Origin: Planctomycetaceae bacterium | GTDB lineage: Bacteria; Planctomycetota; Planctomycetia; Pirellulales; Thermoguttaceae | Assembly (NCBI GenBank): GCA_009776995.1 | Contig: WRMR01000371.1 | Coordinates: forward strand, 1 to 5,137 | Direction of reading: 5' to 3' | Length of the DNA: 5,137 bases | In this document: piece by piece, positions 1-5,137 of the stretch | Layout of the letters: each line of letters starts with the position of its first letter | How positions within the stretch are numbered: the first letter of the stretch is position 1 | Translations under genes and position numbers: made by a program | Notes under the pieces: model-generated | What the model was told of the DNA's origin: nothing | Seen by the model: the letters and a program-made list of their open reading frames with translations, nothing else | Database searches by the model: none

Positions 1-1283
1 CATACCAATCGAGCGCGTCCTACGCACGGGTGATTGGGGCCAATGACCGGGTGCGCGTCGGGTTCCTCGGCACCGCCAATCGCGGTCTTCAGGACATCGA
101 CGCCTTTCTCAAACTGCCTGACATGGAAGTCGCGGCTTTGTGCGACGTTGACAAGACAGTGCTGAACCAGGCAAAAGAGAACTATGGCACCGACGCGACG
201 TTCATTACCGACGACTTCCGCAAGGTTTACGACCGGCAGGACATCGACGCGGTCTGCATCGCGACGCCCGACCACTGGCACGCCATTCAAACGATTGACG
301 CCTGCAAGGCGGGCAAGGACGTGTATGTCGAAAAGCCGCTTTCGGTCACGATTTTTGAAGGGCGGAAAATGATCGAAGCCGCCCGGAAGTACAAACGGGT
401 CGTGCAGGTTGGCATTCACCGGCGCAGCGGCTTGCTCTACCGCGACCTGGCGGAAAAGAATCTCGACGAGTTTATTGGCCATGTGACCGTCGCGCGGTGT
501 TGCCACATGAGCAACATGTACCCGGACGGCATCGGGAAAATGCAACCGTCCGCCCCACCGGCAACGCTCAATTGGGACTTGTGGCTTGGCCCGCGTGCGG
601 AGCGGCCCTTCCAGGAGAACATCGCGCCGTACAAATTCCGGTGGTGGATCGACTATTCGTCTCAGGTGGCCAACAACGGGGTGCATTACATTGATCTTTT
701 CCGAATGCTGGCCCGTGAGAAATTCCCAACCGATGTTTGCGCGATGGGCGGAAATTTCGCCGTCAACGACGACCGCACGATTCCCGATACGATGCACGTG
801 ATCTGGCTGTTCCCATCGGGACGGCTGTTGGAATTCAGTCATTATGAGGCGAATGCGAATCCGATTATGGCCGTTCCCGCGTTTGTCGAATTTCGCGGCA
901 CGAACGGGACGCTGTACGTCAACGACGGACGCTACGTCGTCACACCGGAAAGCCCTGGTCAATTCCAGGCCAAAGGCGTCCGCATGGAAGCCGTGGAGGT
1001 TGCGGCCAACGCCGGCGGCAGAGATCAGAACTTCGACATCACGGCACTGCACGCGCGAAATTTTATTGACTGCATCAAATCGCGCGCCTTGCCGAACACC
1101 GACGTTGAGGAAGGGCACATCAGCACGGCGATGAGTCATCTTGCCAACATCTCGTTGGCCGTCGGGCAGCGGCTCAAGTGGAACCCGGAAACCGAACGCT
1201 TCATCGGCAACGGCGAAGCCGTCGATGCTGCCAATGCCATGTTGCATTACGAATATCGCGCCCCATGGAAACTGGAAGTGTGA
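1..1283 (+). CDS. Gfo/Idh/MocA-family oxidoreductase, 5' partial
   Basis: NAD(P)-dependent oxidoreductase of the Gfo/Idh/MocA family, which usually acts on sugars, inositols or related polyols; the substrate cannot be read from sequence. The frame is open to the window edge and translates upstream of the GTG at 30 as YQSSASYAR followed by VIGANDRVRVGFLG. That is the usual junction between an export (often Tat) leader and the Rossmann fold in PVC homologues, so the true start lies before the window and GTG 30 is internal. Counting that GTG as residue 1, the nucleotide-binding loop is GTANRG (14-19), ATPDHWHA is at 78-85, and the family EKPL motif with its catalytic-type lysine (K102) is at 101-104. 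NWDLWLGP is at 181-188 and NNGVHYIDL with the conserved histidine (H219) is at 215-223. The C-terminal part (HARNFIDCIKSR; EEGHISTAMSHLANIS) matches the long bacterial C-terminal domain of this group. The middle glycine of the usual GxGxxG is alanine here. The stop is TGA 1281-1283. Family is near certain; export is inferred. Confidence 0.93.
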   Translation, partial: YQSSASYARVIGANDRVRVGFLGTANRGLQDIDAFLKLPDMEVAALCDVDKTVLNQAKENYGTDATFITDDFRKVYDRQDIDAVCIATPDHWHAIQTIDACKAGKDVYVEKPLSVTIFEGRKMIEAARKYKRVVQVGIHRRSGLLYRDLAEKNLDEFIGHVTVARCCHMSNMYPDGIGKMQPSAPPATLNWDLWLGPRAERPFQENIAPYKFRWWIDYSSQVANNGVHYIDLFRMLAREKFPTDVCAMGGNFAVNDDRTIPDTMHVIWLFPSGRLLEFSHYEANANPIMAVPAFVEFRGTNGTLYVNDGRYVVTPESPGQFQAKGVRMEAVEVAANAGGRDQNFDITALHARNFIDCIKSRALPNTDVEEGHISTAMSHLANISLAVGQRLKWNPETERFIGNGEAVDAANAMLHYEYRAPWKLEV

Positions 1284-1290
1284 TTCAAAC

Positions 1291-1318
1291 GCAAAACGCA
1301 GAGCGCAAAGTGCAGAGA
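1291..1318. repeat. Four imperfect 7-bp tandem units after the oxidoreductase stop
   Basis: Four consecutive heptamers, GCAAAAC, GCAGAGC, GCAAAGT and GCAGAGA, start seven bases after the oxidoreductase stop codon. They share the pattern GCARARY with small changes (the last ends in A). They lie in the 66-bp gap before the transporter gene, and no stem or reading frame explains them. They look like a short simple-sequence array; no function can be assigned. Confidence 0.6.
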
Positions 1319-1336
1319 TTGATGAGAAATTGAACC

Positions 1337-1340
1337 GGAA
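1337..1340 (+). promoter_or_regulatory. Weak ribosome binding site for the RarD-type gene
   Basis: GGAA lies nine bases before the ATG at 1350 and is the only purine-rich Shine-Dalgarno-like match close to it. It is weak. The start is chosen mainly because it leaves about ten hydrophilic residues before the first membrane helix, as in other RarD proteins. Confidence 0.35.
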
Positions 1341-1349
1341 AAACACGAT

Positions 1350-2315
1350 ATGCCGCAGTCCGAACAACAACGTTCCTTGTACGGCCTTTGGGCGGCGATT
1401 CTCGTTTACAGCGGTTGGGGATTTTTCCCGCTTTATTTTGCGCTCCTGCGTCAGGTTCCGGCGTTGAATATTCTTGCCTTCCGGATGGTGTTCGCCTTTG
1501 CCGTGTTGATTTCCATCGTCCTGTTGTGTGGGAAAGGAAAAGCGGTCTTTGTAAGCCTTTCCCGGAAAAGACCGGCCTTGTGTCTTTTGTGTTCAGGCAC
1601 TCTCATTTCCGGGAACTGGCTGGTTTTCGTCCTGCTTGTCCAGAGCAATCGGGTCTTGGAATCAAGTCTCGGTTATTTTATCAACCCGCTCATCAGCGTT
1701 CTGTTCGGCGTTGTGTTTCTCCGGGAACGCTTGCGGCCTCTGACCTGGTTTTGCGTTTTCCTGGCGGGTTGCGGCGTTTCGTTCTACGCGTGGGAGATCG
1801 GAACGCTTCCCTGGGGCGCGTTAGGTGTTGCCCTGACATTTGCCGGATATTCGCTGTTGCGGAAACTCAATCCCGCCACTGACTCGCTTTCCGCGCTGAC
1901 CATTGAAACACTCTACGCATGTCTCCCGGCTCTTGCCTGGCTGTTGTGGCAAAACGCGTTTGCCTCGGCATGGGCGATCCATCCCCGAGTGATTGCTCTC
2001 CTGATTGGCACCGGCGTCCTGACCGCGTTGACATTTTTGATTTTCGGATTTGCCGCGCGGCGCATTCGACTTTCAACGCTGGGTATGTTACAATATCTGA
2101 CGCCGACGTTCAGCTTCCTGTGCGCGGTTTGCTTTCTCGGCGAAACGATGCAATGGTTCCAGTGGATTGCGTTTGTTATCATCTGGATGGCACTGTTGCT
2201 TTATATCTATGATTCCGTTTCGTCGATGAAAGGCGGAACGGTTGTGCAACGAAAGGTGGAATGTGACAATCGCAAAAAAAACAGCAGCCGGGAACGCAGT
2301 GAGGTCACGGAGTGA
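1350..2315 (+). CDS. rarD: RarD-type EamA/DMT-superfamily transporter
   Basis: Inner-membrane protein of the drug/metabolite transporter superfamily, RarD branch. E. coli RarD is named for a chloramphenicol-sensitivity phenotype, and the physiological substrate of the branch is unclear. The 321 residues form two EamA repeats with about ten hydrophobic helices, roughly at 11-33, 39-60, 76-97, 103-123, 131-149, 154-171, 184-203, 213-236, 243-263 and 270-289. Recognisable RarD signatures are GNWLVF (88-93), ESSLGYFINPL (104-114), a Leu-Arg-Glu pair near 124-126 and LSTLGMLQYLTPT (241-253). The E. coli protein is close to 296 residues, whereas this one continues about 30 polar residues past the last helix. 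The final 14 codons (R308 to E321) and the TGA at 2313-2315 lie inside the repeat that starts at 2271, so the tail looks acquired. The gene follows the oxidoreductase by 66 bp. Family assignment is strong; the symbol denotes branch membership, not tested function. Confidence 0.92.
   Translation: MPQSEQQRSLYGLWAAILVYSGWGFFPLYFALLRQVPALNILAFRMVFAFAVLISIVLLCGKGKAVFVSLSRKRPALCLLCSGTLISGNWLVFVLLVQSNRVLESSLGYFINPLISVLFGVVFLRERLRPLTWFCVFLAGCGVSFYAWEIGTLPWGALGVALTFAGYSLLRKLNPATDSLSALTIETLYACLPALAWLLWQNAFASAWAIHPRVIALLIGTGVLTALTFLIFGFAARRIRLSTLGMLQYLTPTFSFLCAVCFLGETMQWFQWIAFVIIWMALLLYIYDSVSSMKGGTVVQRKVECDNRKKNSSRERSEVTE
2271..2315 (+). repeat. Left copy of dispersed-type repeat (overlaps the rarD 3' end)
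   Basis: This copy holds CGCAA, an A run, then a 21-bp core (2280-2300) containing GCCGGGAACGCAGT, then a variable middle, then ACGGAGTGA (2307-2315). The core matches the reverse complement of 2389-2409 at 20 of 21 positions, and ACGGAGTGA is the exact reverse complement of 2367-2375. The transporter reading frame runs through the copy and ends on its GTGA. It resembles a REP/MITE-like dispersed element; copy number elsewhere cannot be known from this window. Confidence 0.75.
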
Positions 2316-2317
2316 CC
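2303..2317. repeat. Small perfect hairpin over the rarD stop codon
   Basis: GGTCAC, loop GGA, GTGACC gives a perfect 6-bp stem with a 3-base loop that contains the TGA stop in its right arm. No T run follows, so it is not a convincing intrinsic terminator. It forms the variable middle of the left repeat copy. Confidence 0.55.
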
Positions 2318-2366
2318 GGAAAGTGCGGTTGGAAAGCTAATTGCACGTTTTCACAATTTCATGTCC

Positions 2367-2416
2367 TCACTCCGTTCGCCTTCAGCGAACTGCGTTCCCG
2401 GCTACTGTTTCTTGCG
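2367..2416 (-). repeat. Right, inverted copy of the same repeat
   Basis: Read on the minus strand, this copy has CGCAAGA, then the 21-bp core (2389-2409), then a variable middle, then ACGGAGTGA (2367-2375). Its middle is a different hairpin: TTCGC, loop CTTCA, GCGAA at 2375-2389. With the left copy it makes a long interrupted inverted repeat around a 51-bp centre (2316-2366), so a transcript could fold into one extended stem. The conserved ends and swapped middle suggest two members of one repeat family inserted head to head. Confidence 0.72.
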
Positions 2417-2435
2417 GTAATCACGGCGTGACCGC
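2414..2435. repeat. Interrupted palindrome after the inverted repeat
   Basis: GCGG, bulge TAA, TCAC, loop GGC, GTGA, CCGC forms a two-part stem of 4 plus 4 bp. Its inner part TCACGGCGTGACC differs by one base from TCACGGAGTGACC in the left repeat (2305-2317), which suggests shared origin or a common building block. The rest of the 2316-2488 gap shows no gene and no promoter I would defend. Confidence 0.4.
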
Positions 2436-2476
2436 CCTGCCTCATACAGGACAATTCCCCCCCAACTCACATTTTC

Positions 2477-2481
2477 GAGGA
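2477..2481 (+). promoter_or_regulatory. Ribosome binding site of the LamG/beta-helix gene
   Basis: GAGGA sits seven bases upstream of ATG 2489, an ideal Shine-Dalgarno match and spacing. Together with the signal peptide that begins directly after it, this fixes the start codon of the large secreted protein. Confidence 0.75.
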
Positions 2482-2488
2482 AACCACA

Positions 2489-5137
2489 ATGACAAAGAAA
2501 ACTCTCCCCAAAATGTTTTTGATTTTGCTGTTTTTCACCACGCCGCTGTTGCCAATGTGGTCGTTTGCGGACGACACAGGCGACGCCCGTTATTATTATG
2601 CTTTCAACGGAGACGCCGGTGAGCAAATCGCGAACCTGGCTCAACCGGACGAATCGAAAGACCGGCTCGTCTATCACCCCAATGGCGAAACGCTCCAATG
2701 GGTTGACGGCATTGTTCCCGGACTGAAAGCGGCGCGGCTTGACCGTGCGTATTTTGAAGCCCCGGCACTGACGCCGTCGGGGAAGGCGTTTTCGTTCACG
2801 ATCTGGTTTCGCAAAAACGGCCCCGGCTTGCTCACGGGCAACAACGGCAGCAAAACCGGCACGATCATCGGCATGGGCGACGGCTATTGGTCGGGAATGC
2901 GGGTCACGACAAGCGACTCAAGCAAGCGGGTCGCGTTCCACATCGGCCGCCCGCAACCGTCCAGCGCGGTCACGCTCGAATCACAGGACGATGTGTATGA
3001 CGGTGTTTGGAATCACCTGGCCGTGACCTGGGACGGCAGACAAATGCGGATTTACCTGAACGGCATCATTTCCGGCGTCCGGGATTATGACGGCGCATTC
3101 ACGCCGCCGAACTGGGGCTTGCGAGTCGGTTTCAACGATGCGGGCATCGGGTCAATCAACATGGACGTGCAACAGCTCGCAAGCTACGATCGGGCCTTGA
3201 CGCCGTTCGAGGTCTTTACTCAGGCGACAAGCGTTGATGATGGTAACGAAAAGCCTCTTCCAACTCCACCGATTACAAACCCGCCACTCTCAACTCCAGA
3301 GCAACGGGAAGCAATGGTTCTGTTTTTGTCAGAAAGAATTGCCAGCGGGAAGAAATGGACGGATAAGGATGAAGATCAGTTTTTCGAACAATTCGGGAGA
3401 TTATCAAGGCACACAAACTTCCTTTCCAAGATGCAGAGAGAGACGATTTGGCTGATGTTTGCCAAATTACGGCCAACGCGAGAATTGCCGCATGAAATAT
3501 TCTTGACATATGTATCATCAGAAGACACATCAAAATTAATACGCGATCGTTTATTGCGCAGTCTTGTCCCCAATGCTACGGGTACGCCGATGATTCGCGT
3601 GCCACTTGAGGTTTATGAAAAGCTGCTTGCCGAAGTCAGCATGTCACCGGAGGAAAAGCGGCAATTGGAAACGATTATTGACCAGTTGAAAGCGTTTCAG
3701 GCAGGTGGGCGACCGCTCTCCGAGCGGTCGCGTAGCCGTTCGGAGAGCGGCTACCCACCAACCGAATTAAAGAGTCTGGCGTTACTCGACGACAAACTCG
3801 CCACAACCATCCGGGCAACGGACCGTGAATCGGTGAAATTTGATTGGTCGCAATACGTTGGCGAGTCAGGTAAGTCGTTTGATACGCTACACGTCGCACC
3901 GCATGGGAAAGCGGATAATACCGGTTCATTAGAATCGCCATTCGGGTCGTTGGAGCAGGCGCGTAATAAAATACGGCAATTGCATCGCGCCTTCGGCAGA
4001 GGTATCGAAGTGCTCGTACACGGCGGCAAATATGACATTCGAGAGACCATCACGTTTGATGAGATACACAGCGGTACGGCGGATTCGCCTGTCGTTTATC
4101 GCAATGCCCCCGGCGAAACACCGGTATTTTCCGGCGGCCTCAACATCAGCGGCGCGTTTGAAAAGGTCAGCGATGCGACAATTCTTGCCCGAGTGCCCGA
4201 GTCGGTGCGGGGGGAATTGATGGTTGCCGATCTCAAAACGCTGGGCGTCACCGGGTCGCTTTTCCCGATTCCTGAGCGGGGTTACGGCAGGAACGGCCCC
4301 GACGCGGCACCGTGGTTCGAGGTCTATGTGGACGGCAAACCGCAGCAGATCGCGCGGTACCCGAACTATGACGCCGACGCCCCGAATGATTGCTTCATCC
4401 TGACCGGCGAGGTGTCGCAGGGCAAGTCGGACACGCCGTCGCAACGGCAACCGGGCGTTTTCAAGTACGCCGATGATCGTGCCAGCCGATGGGCGGCGGA
4501 CGAAGACGTTTGGCTGTTCGGCTATTGGCGGCATCTTTGGGCGGCGACATCGCATCCGGTCGCAAGTATCGACTCTGCGGCGCGAACGATCACAATGGCC
4601 CGGCCCGACGGTTATGGATATTATGAGAACATGCCGTTCTATGCGTTCAACATTTTTTCGGAAATCGATGTGCCGGGCGAGTGGTGGCTTGACCGCAAAA
4701 CGAACCGGCTGTACATCTTGCCGCCGCTTGATGATGACGGTCAGCCTGTTGATCTCAACAGTGTGTCGGTGATGATCCCGCAATTTGACGGACCGTTCAT
4801 CGAATGCCGCAATGTTTCGCATGTCACGTTCCACGGTCTGAACATGGGCGACTGCGCCGGAACTGCGTTCAAATCTTACGGCGGCGAACGCTTGCTGTTG
4901 GCCGGATGCACGTTCGAGCGGCTAGGCAATTGGGCGATCGCCATGCACGACGGCAAGCACAACGGCGTTTACGGTTGCGACATGACCTGGCTCGGCGGAG
5001 GCGGTGTCACCATTTCCGGCGGCAACTTGCGAACGCTCGAACCCGGCAACTGCTTCGTCGAGAATTGTCGTGTCTCGCACTTTACGCTCGTGGACCGCGT
5101 TTACGCCCCGGCGGTTTCGCTGGACGGTGTCCGGAAT
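2489..5137 (+). CDS. Secreted LamG and right-handed beta-helix protein, GH141-like, 3' partial
   Basis: The frame is open for exactly 883 codons and runs off the window. Residues 1-27 form a signal peptide: basic TKK start, hydrophobic core FLILLFF, likely cleavage after SFA before DD. Residues about 35-245 are a LamG/concanavalin-like domain, with the diagnostic WNHLAVTWDGRQMRIYLNG at 174-192 and a closing DRALTPFEV from 234. A Pro-rich linker (about 254-271) leads to an unrecognised, mostly helical, charged segment (about 271-405). A palindromic repeat is translated at 406-424. The beta-helix domain begins near 465 with LHVAPHGKADN and SPFGSLEQARNKIRQL, followed by VLVHGGKYDIRETI, FSGG, YVDGKPQQIARYPN, FGYWRHLWA and GEWWLDRKTNRLYILPP (730-746), then Gly/Asn/Cys-rich coils from about 775 on. 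This order resembles GH141-like and related polysaccharide-active beta-helix proteins. Enzyme activity and substrate are inferred only, because the catalytic region may lie beyond the window. It is probably exported and glycan-binding. Confidence 0.9.
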   Translation, partial: MTKKTLPKMFLILLFFTTPLLPMWSFADDTGDARYYYAFNGDAGEQIANLAQPDESKDRLVYHPNGETLQWVDGIVPGLKAARLDRAYFEAPALTPSGKAFSFTIWFRKNGPGLLTGNNGSKTGTIIGMGDGYWSGMRVTTSDSSKRVAFHIGRPQPSSAVTLESQDDVYDGVWNHLAVTWDGRQMRIYLNGIISGVRDYDGAFTPPNWGLRVGFNDAGIGSINMDVQQLASYDRALTPFEVFTQATSVDDGNEKPLPTPPITNPPLSTPEQREAMVLFLSERIASGKKWTDKDEDQFFEQFGRLSRHTNFLSKMQRETIWLMFAKLRPTRELPHEIFLTYVSSEDTSKLIRDRLLRSLVPNATGTPMIRVPLEVYEKLLAEVSMSPEEKRQLETIIDQLKAFQAGGRPLSERSRSRSESGYPPTELKSLALLDDKLATTIRATDRESVKFDWSQYVGESGKSFDTLHVAPHGKADNTGSLESPFGSLEQARNKIRQLHRAFGRGIEVLVHGGKYDIRETITFDEIHSGTADSPVVYRNAPGETPVFSGGLNISGAFEKVSDATILARVPESVRGELMVADLKTLGVTGSLFPIPERGYGRNGPDAAPWFEVYVDGKPQQIARYPNYDADAPNDCFILTGEVSQGKSDTPSQRQPGVFKYADDRASRWAADEDVWLFGYWRHLWAATSHPVASIDSAARTITMARPDGYGYYENMPFYAFNIFSEIDVPGEWWLDRKTNRLYILPPLDDDGQPVDLNSVSVMIPQFDGPFIECRNVSHVTFHGLNMGDCAGTAFKSYGGERLLLAGCTFERLGNWAIAMHDGKHNGVYGCDMTWLGGGGVTISGGNLRTLEPGNCFVENCRVSHFTLVDRVYAPAVSLDGVRN
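3704..3759. repeat. 56-bp double-hairpin palindrome inside the secreted-protein gene
   Basis: The outer arms are GGTGGG (3704-3709) and CCCACC (3754-3759). Inside are two hairpins: CGACCGCT, loop CTCCG, AGCGGTCG (3710-3730), then CG, then TAGCCGTT, loop CGGAG, AGCGGCTA (3733-3753, one G-T pair). The two loops are complementary, so the whole can also fold as one long imperfect hairpin. It is translated in frame as a Ser/Arg-rich stretch (GGRPLSERSRSRSES and GYPP) that fits neither the helical segment before it nor the beta-helix after it. It is like the Rickettsia palindromic elements that insert into genes, though not known to be related. Confidence 0.85.

Noticed and set aside
30..32. GTG at 30 as the start of the oxidoreductase
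   Set aside because: The frame is open upstream to the window edge and encodes YQSSASYAR, matching the leader junction of exported homologues, so the start is outside the window.
1913..2182. Minus-strand open frames under the transporter gene
   Set aside because: They are antisense to conserved membrane-helix coding sequence and lack ribosome binding sites and family motifs.
2215..2241. Hairpin CCGTTTCG / CGGAACGG near the rarD 3' end
   Set aside because: The stem is 8 bp with a wobble pair and an 11-base loop inside coding sequence, within what chance gives over this length.
2341..2366. Possible sigma-70 promoter with TTGCAC as -35
   Set aside because: At 17 bases spacing the -10 position reads TCCTCA, which is not a credible -10 box.
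2271..2416. Intrinsic terminator after the transporter gene
   Set aside because: The stems are strong but no T run follows; the region is better explained as a repeat pair, though an effect on transcription is possible.
2341..2622. A 93-codon + strand frame bridging the repeat and the secreted-protein start
   Set aside because: It runs through the right repeat copy, overlaps the signal peptide and LamG start in another frame and has no ribosome binding site or recognisable protein character.
3929..4834. A 301-codon open frame on the minus strand
   Set aside because: It lies wholly antisense to the beta-helix region, whose + strand frame has clear family motifs. Its translation is Arg-rich, low in recognisable motifs and typical of a shadow frame in GC-rich third-position DNA.
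1..5137. A defence, phage, CRISPR or biosynthetic system
   Set aside because: Both strands were read; only an oxidoreductase, a transporter, a secreted beta-helix protein and repeats are present, with no spacer array, nuclease, recombinase or RNA gene.

Overview
The window reads as a stretch of chromosome from a member of the PVC superphylum (Planctomycetota, Verrucomicrobiota or Lentisphaerota). This is inferred from gene content: an exported-type Gfo/Idh/MocA oxidoreductase with a 'RVIGANDRVRVGF' leader junction, a very large secreted LamG plus right-handed beta-helix protein, and palindromic repeats inside and between genes. I cannot place it below that level. GC content is moderate to high. 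Single 60-base lines that I counted range from about 63-65% in gene cores to about 30-38% in one part of the last gene.

Layout: three genes, all on the + strand. (1) Positions 1-1283 hold the 3' part of a Gfo/Idh/MocA-family oxidoreductase whose start lies before the window. (2) After a 66-bp gap containing four 7-bp tandem units, positions 1350-2315 encode a RarD-type EamA/DMT membrane transporter. Its last 14 codons and its stop lie inside a dispersed-looking repeat. (3) A 173-bp intergenic stretch follows, dominated by an inverted repeat pair and small palindromes. From 2489 to the end of the window (883 codons, no stop) runs a secreted protein with a signal peptide, a LamG/concanavalin-like domain, a Pro-rich linker, an unrecognised mostly helical segment and a right-handed beta-helix domain resembling GH141-like carbohydrate-active proteins.

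How they fit together: a secreted glycan-binding/beta-helix protein and a sugar-type oxidoreductase close by suit the polysaccharide-degrading lifestyle of many PVC bacteria. The transporter has no obvious link to this, and the gaps do not prove one operon. I see no defence system, phage, IS transposase, CRISPR array, tRNA or rRNA. The most unusual content is the repeats: a 56-bp double-hairpin palindrome translated in frame inside the secreted protein, with compensatory differences between its two halves, and a second repeat family that supplies the C-terminus and stop codon of the transporter.
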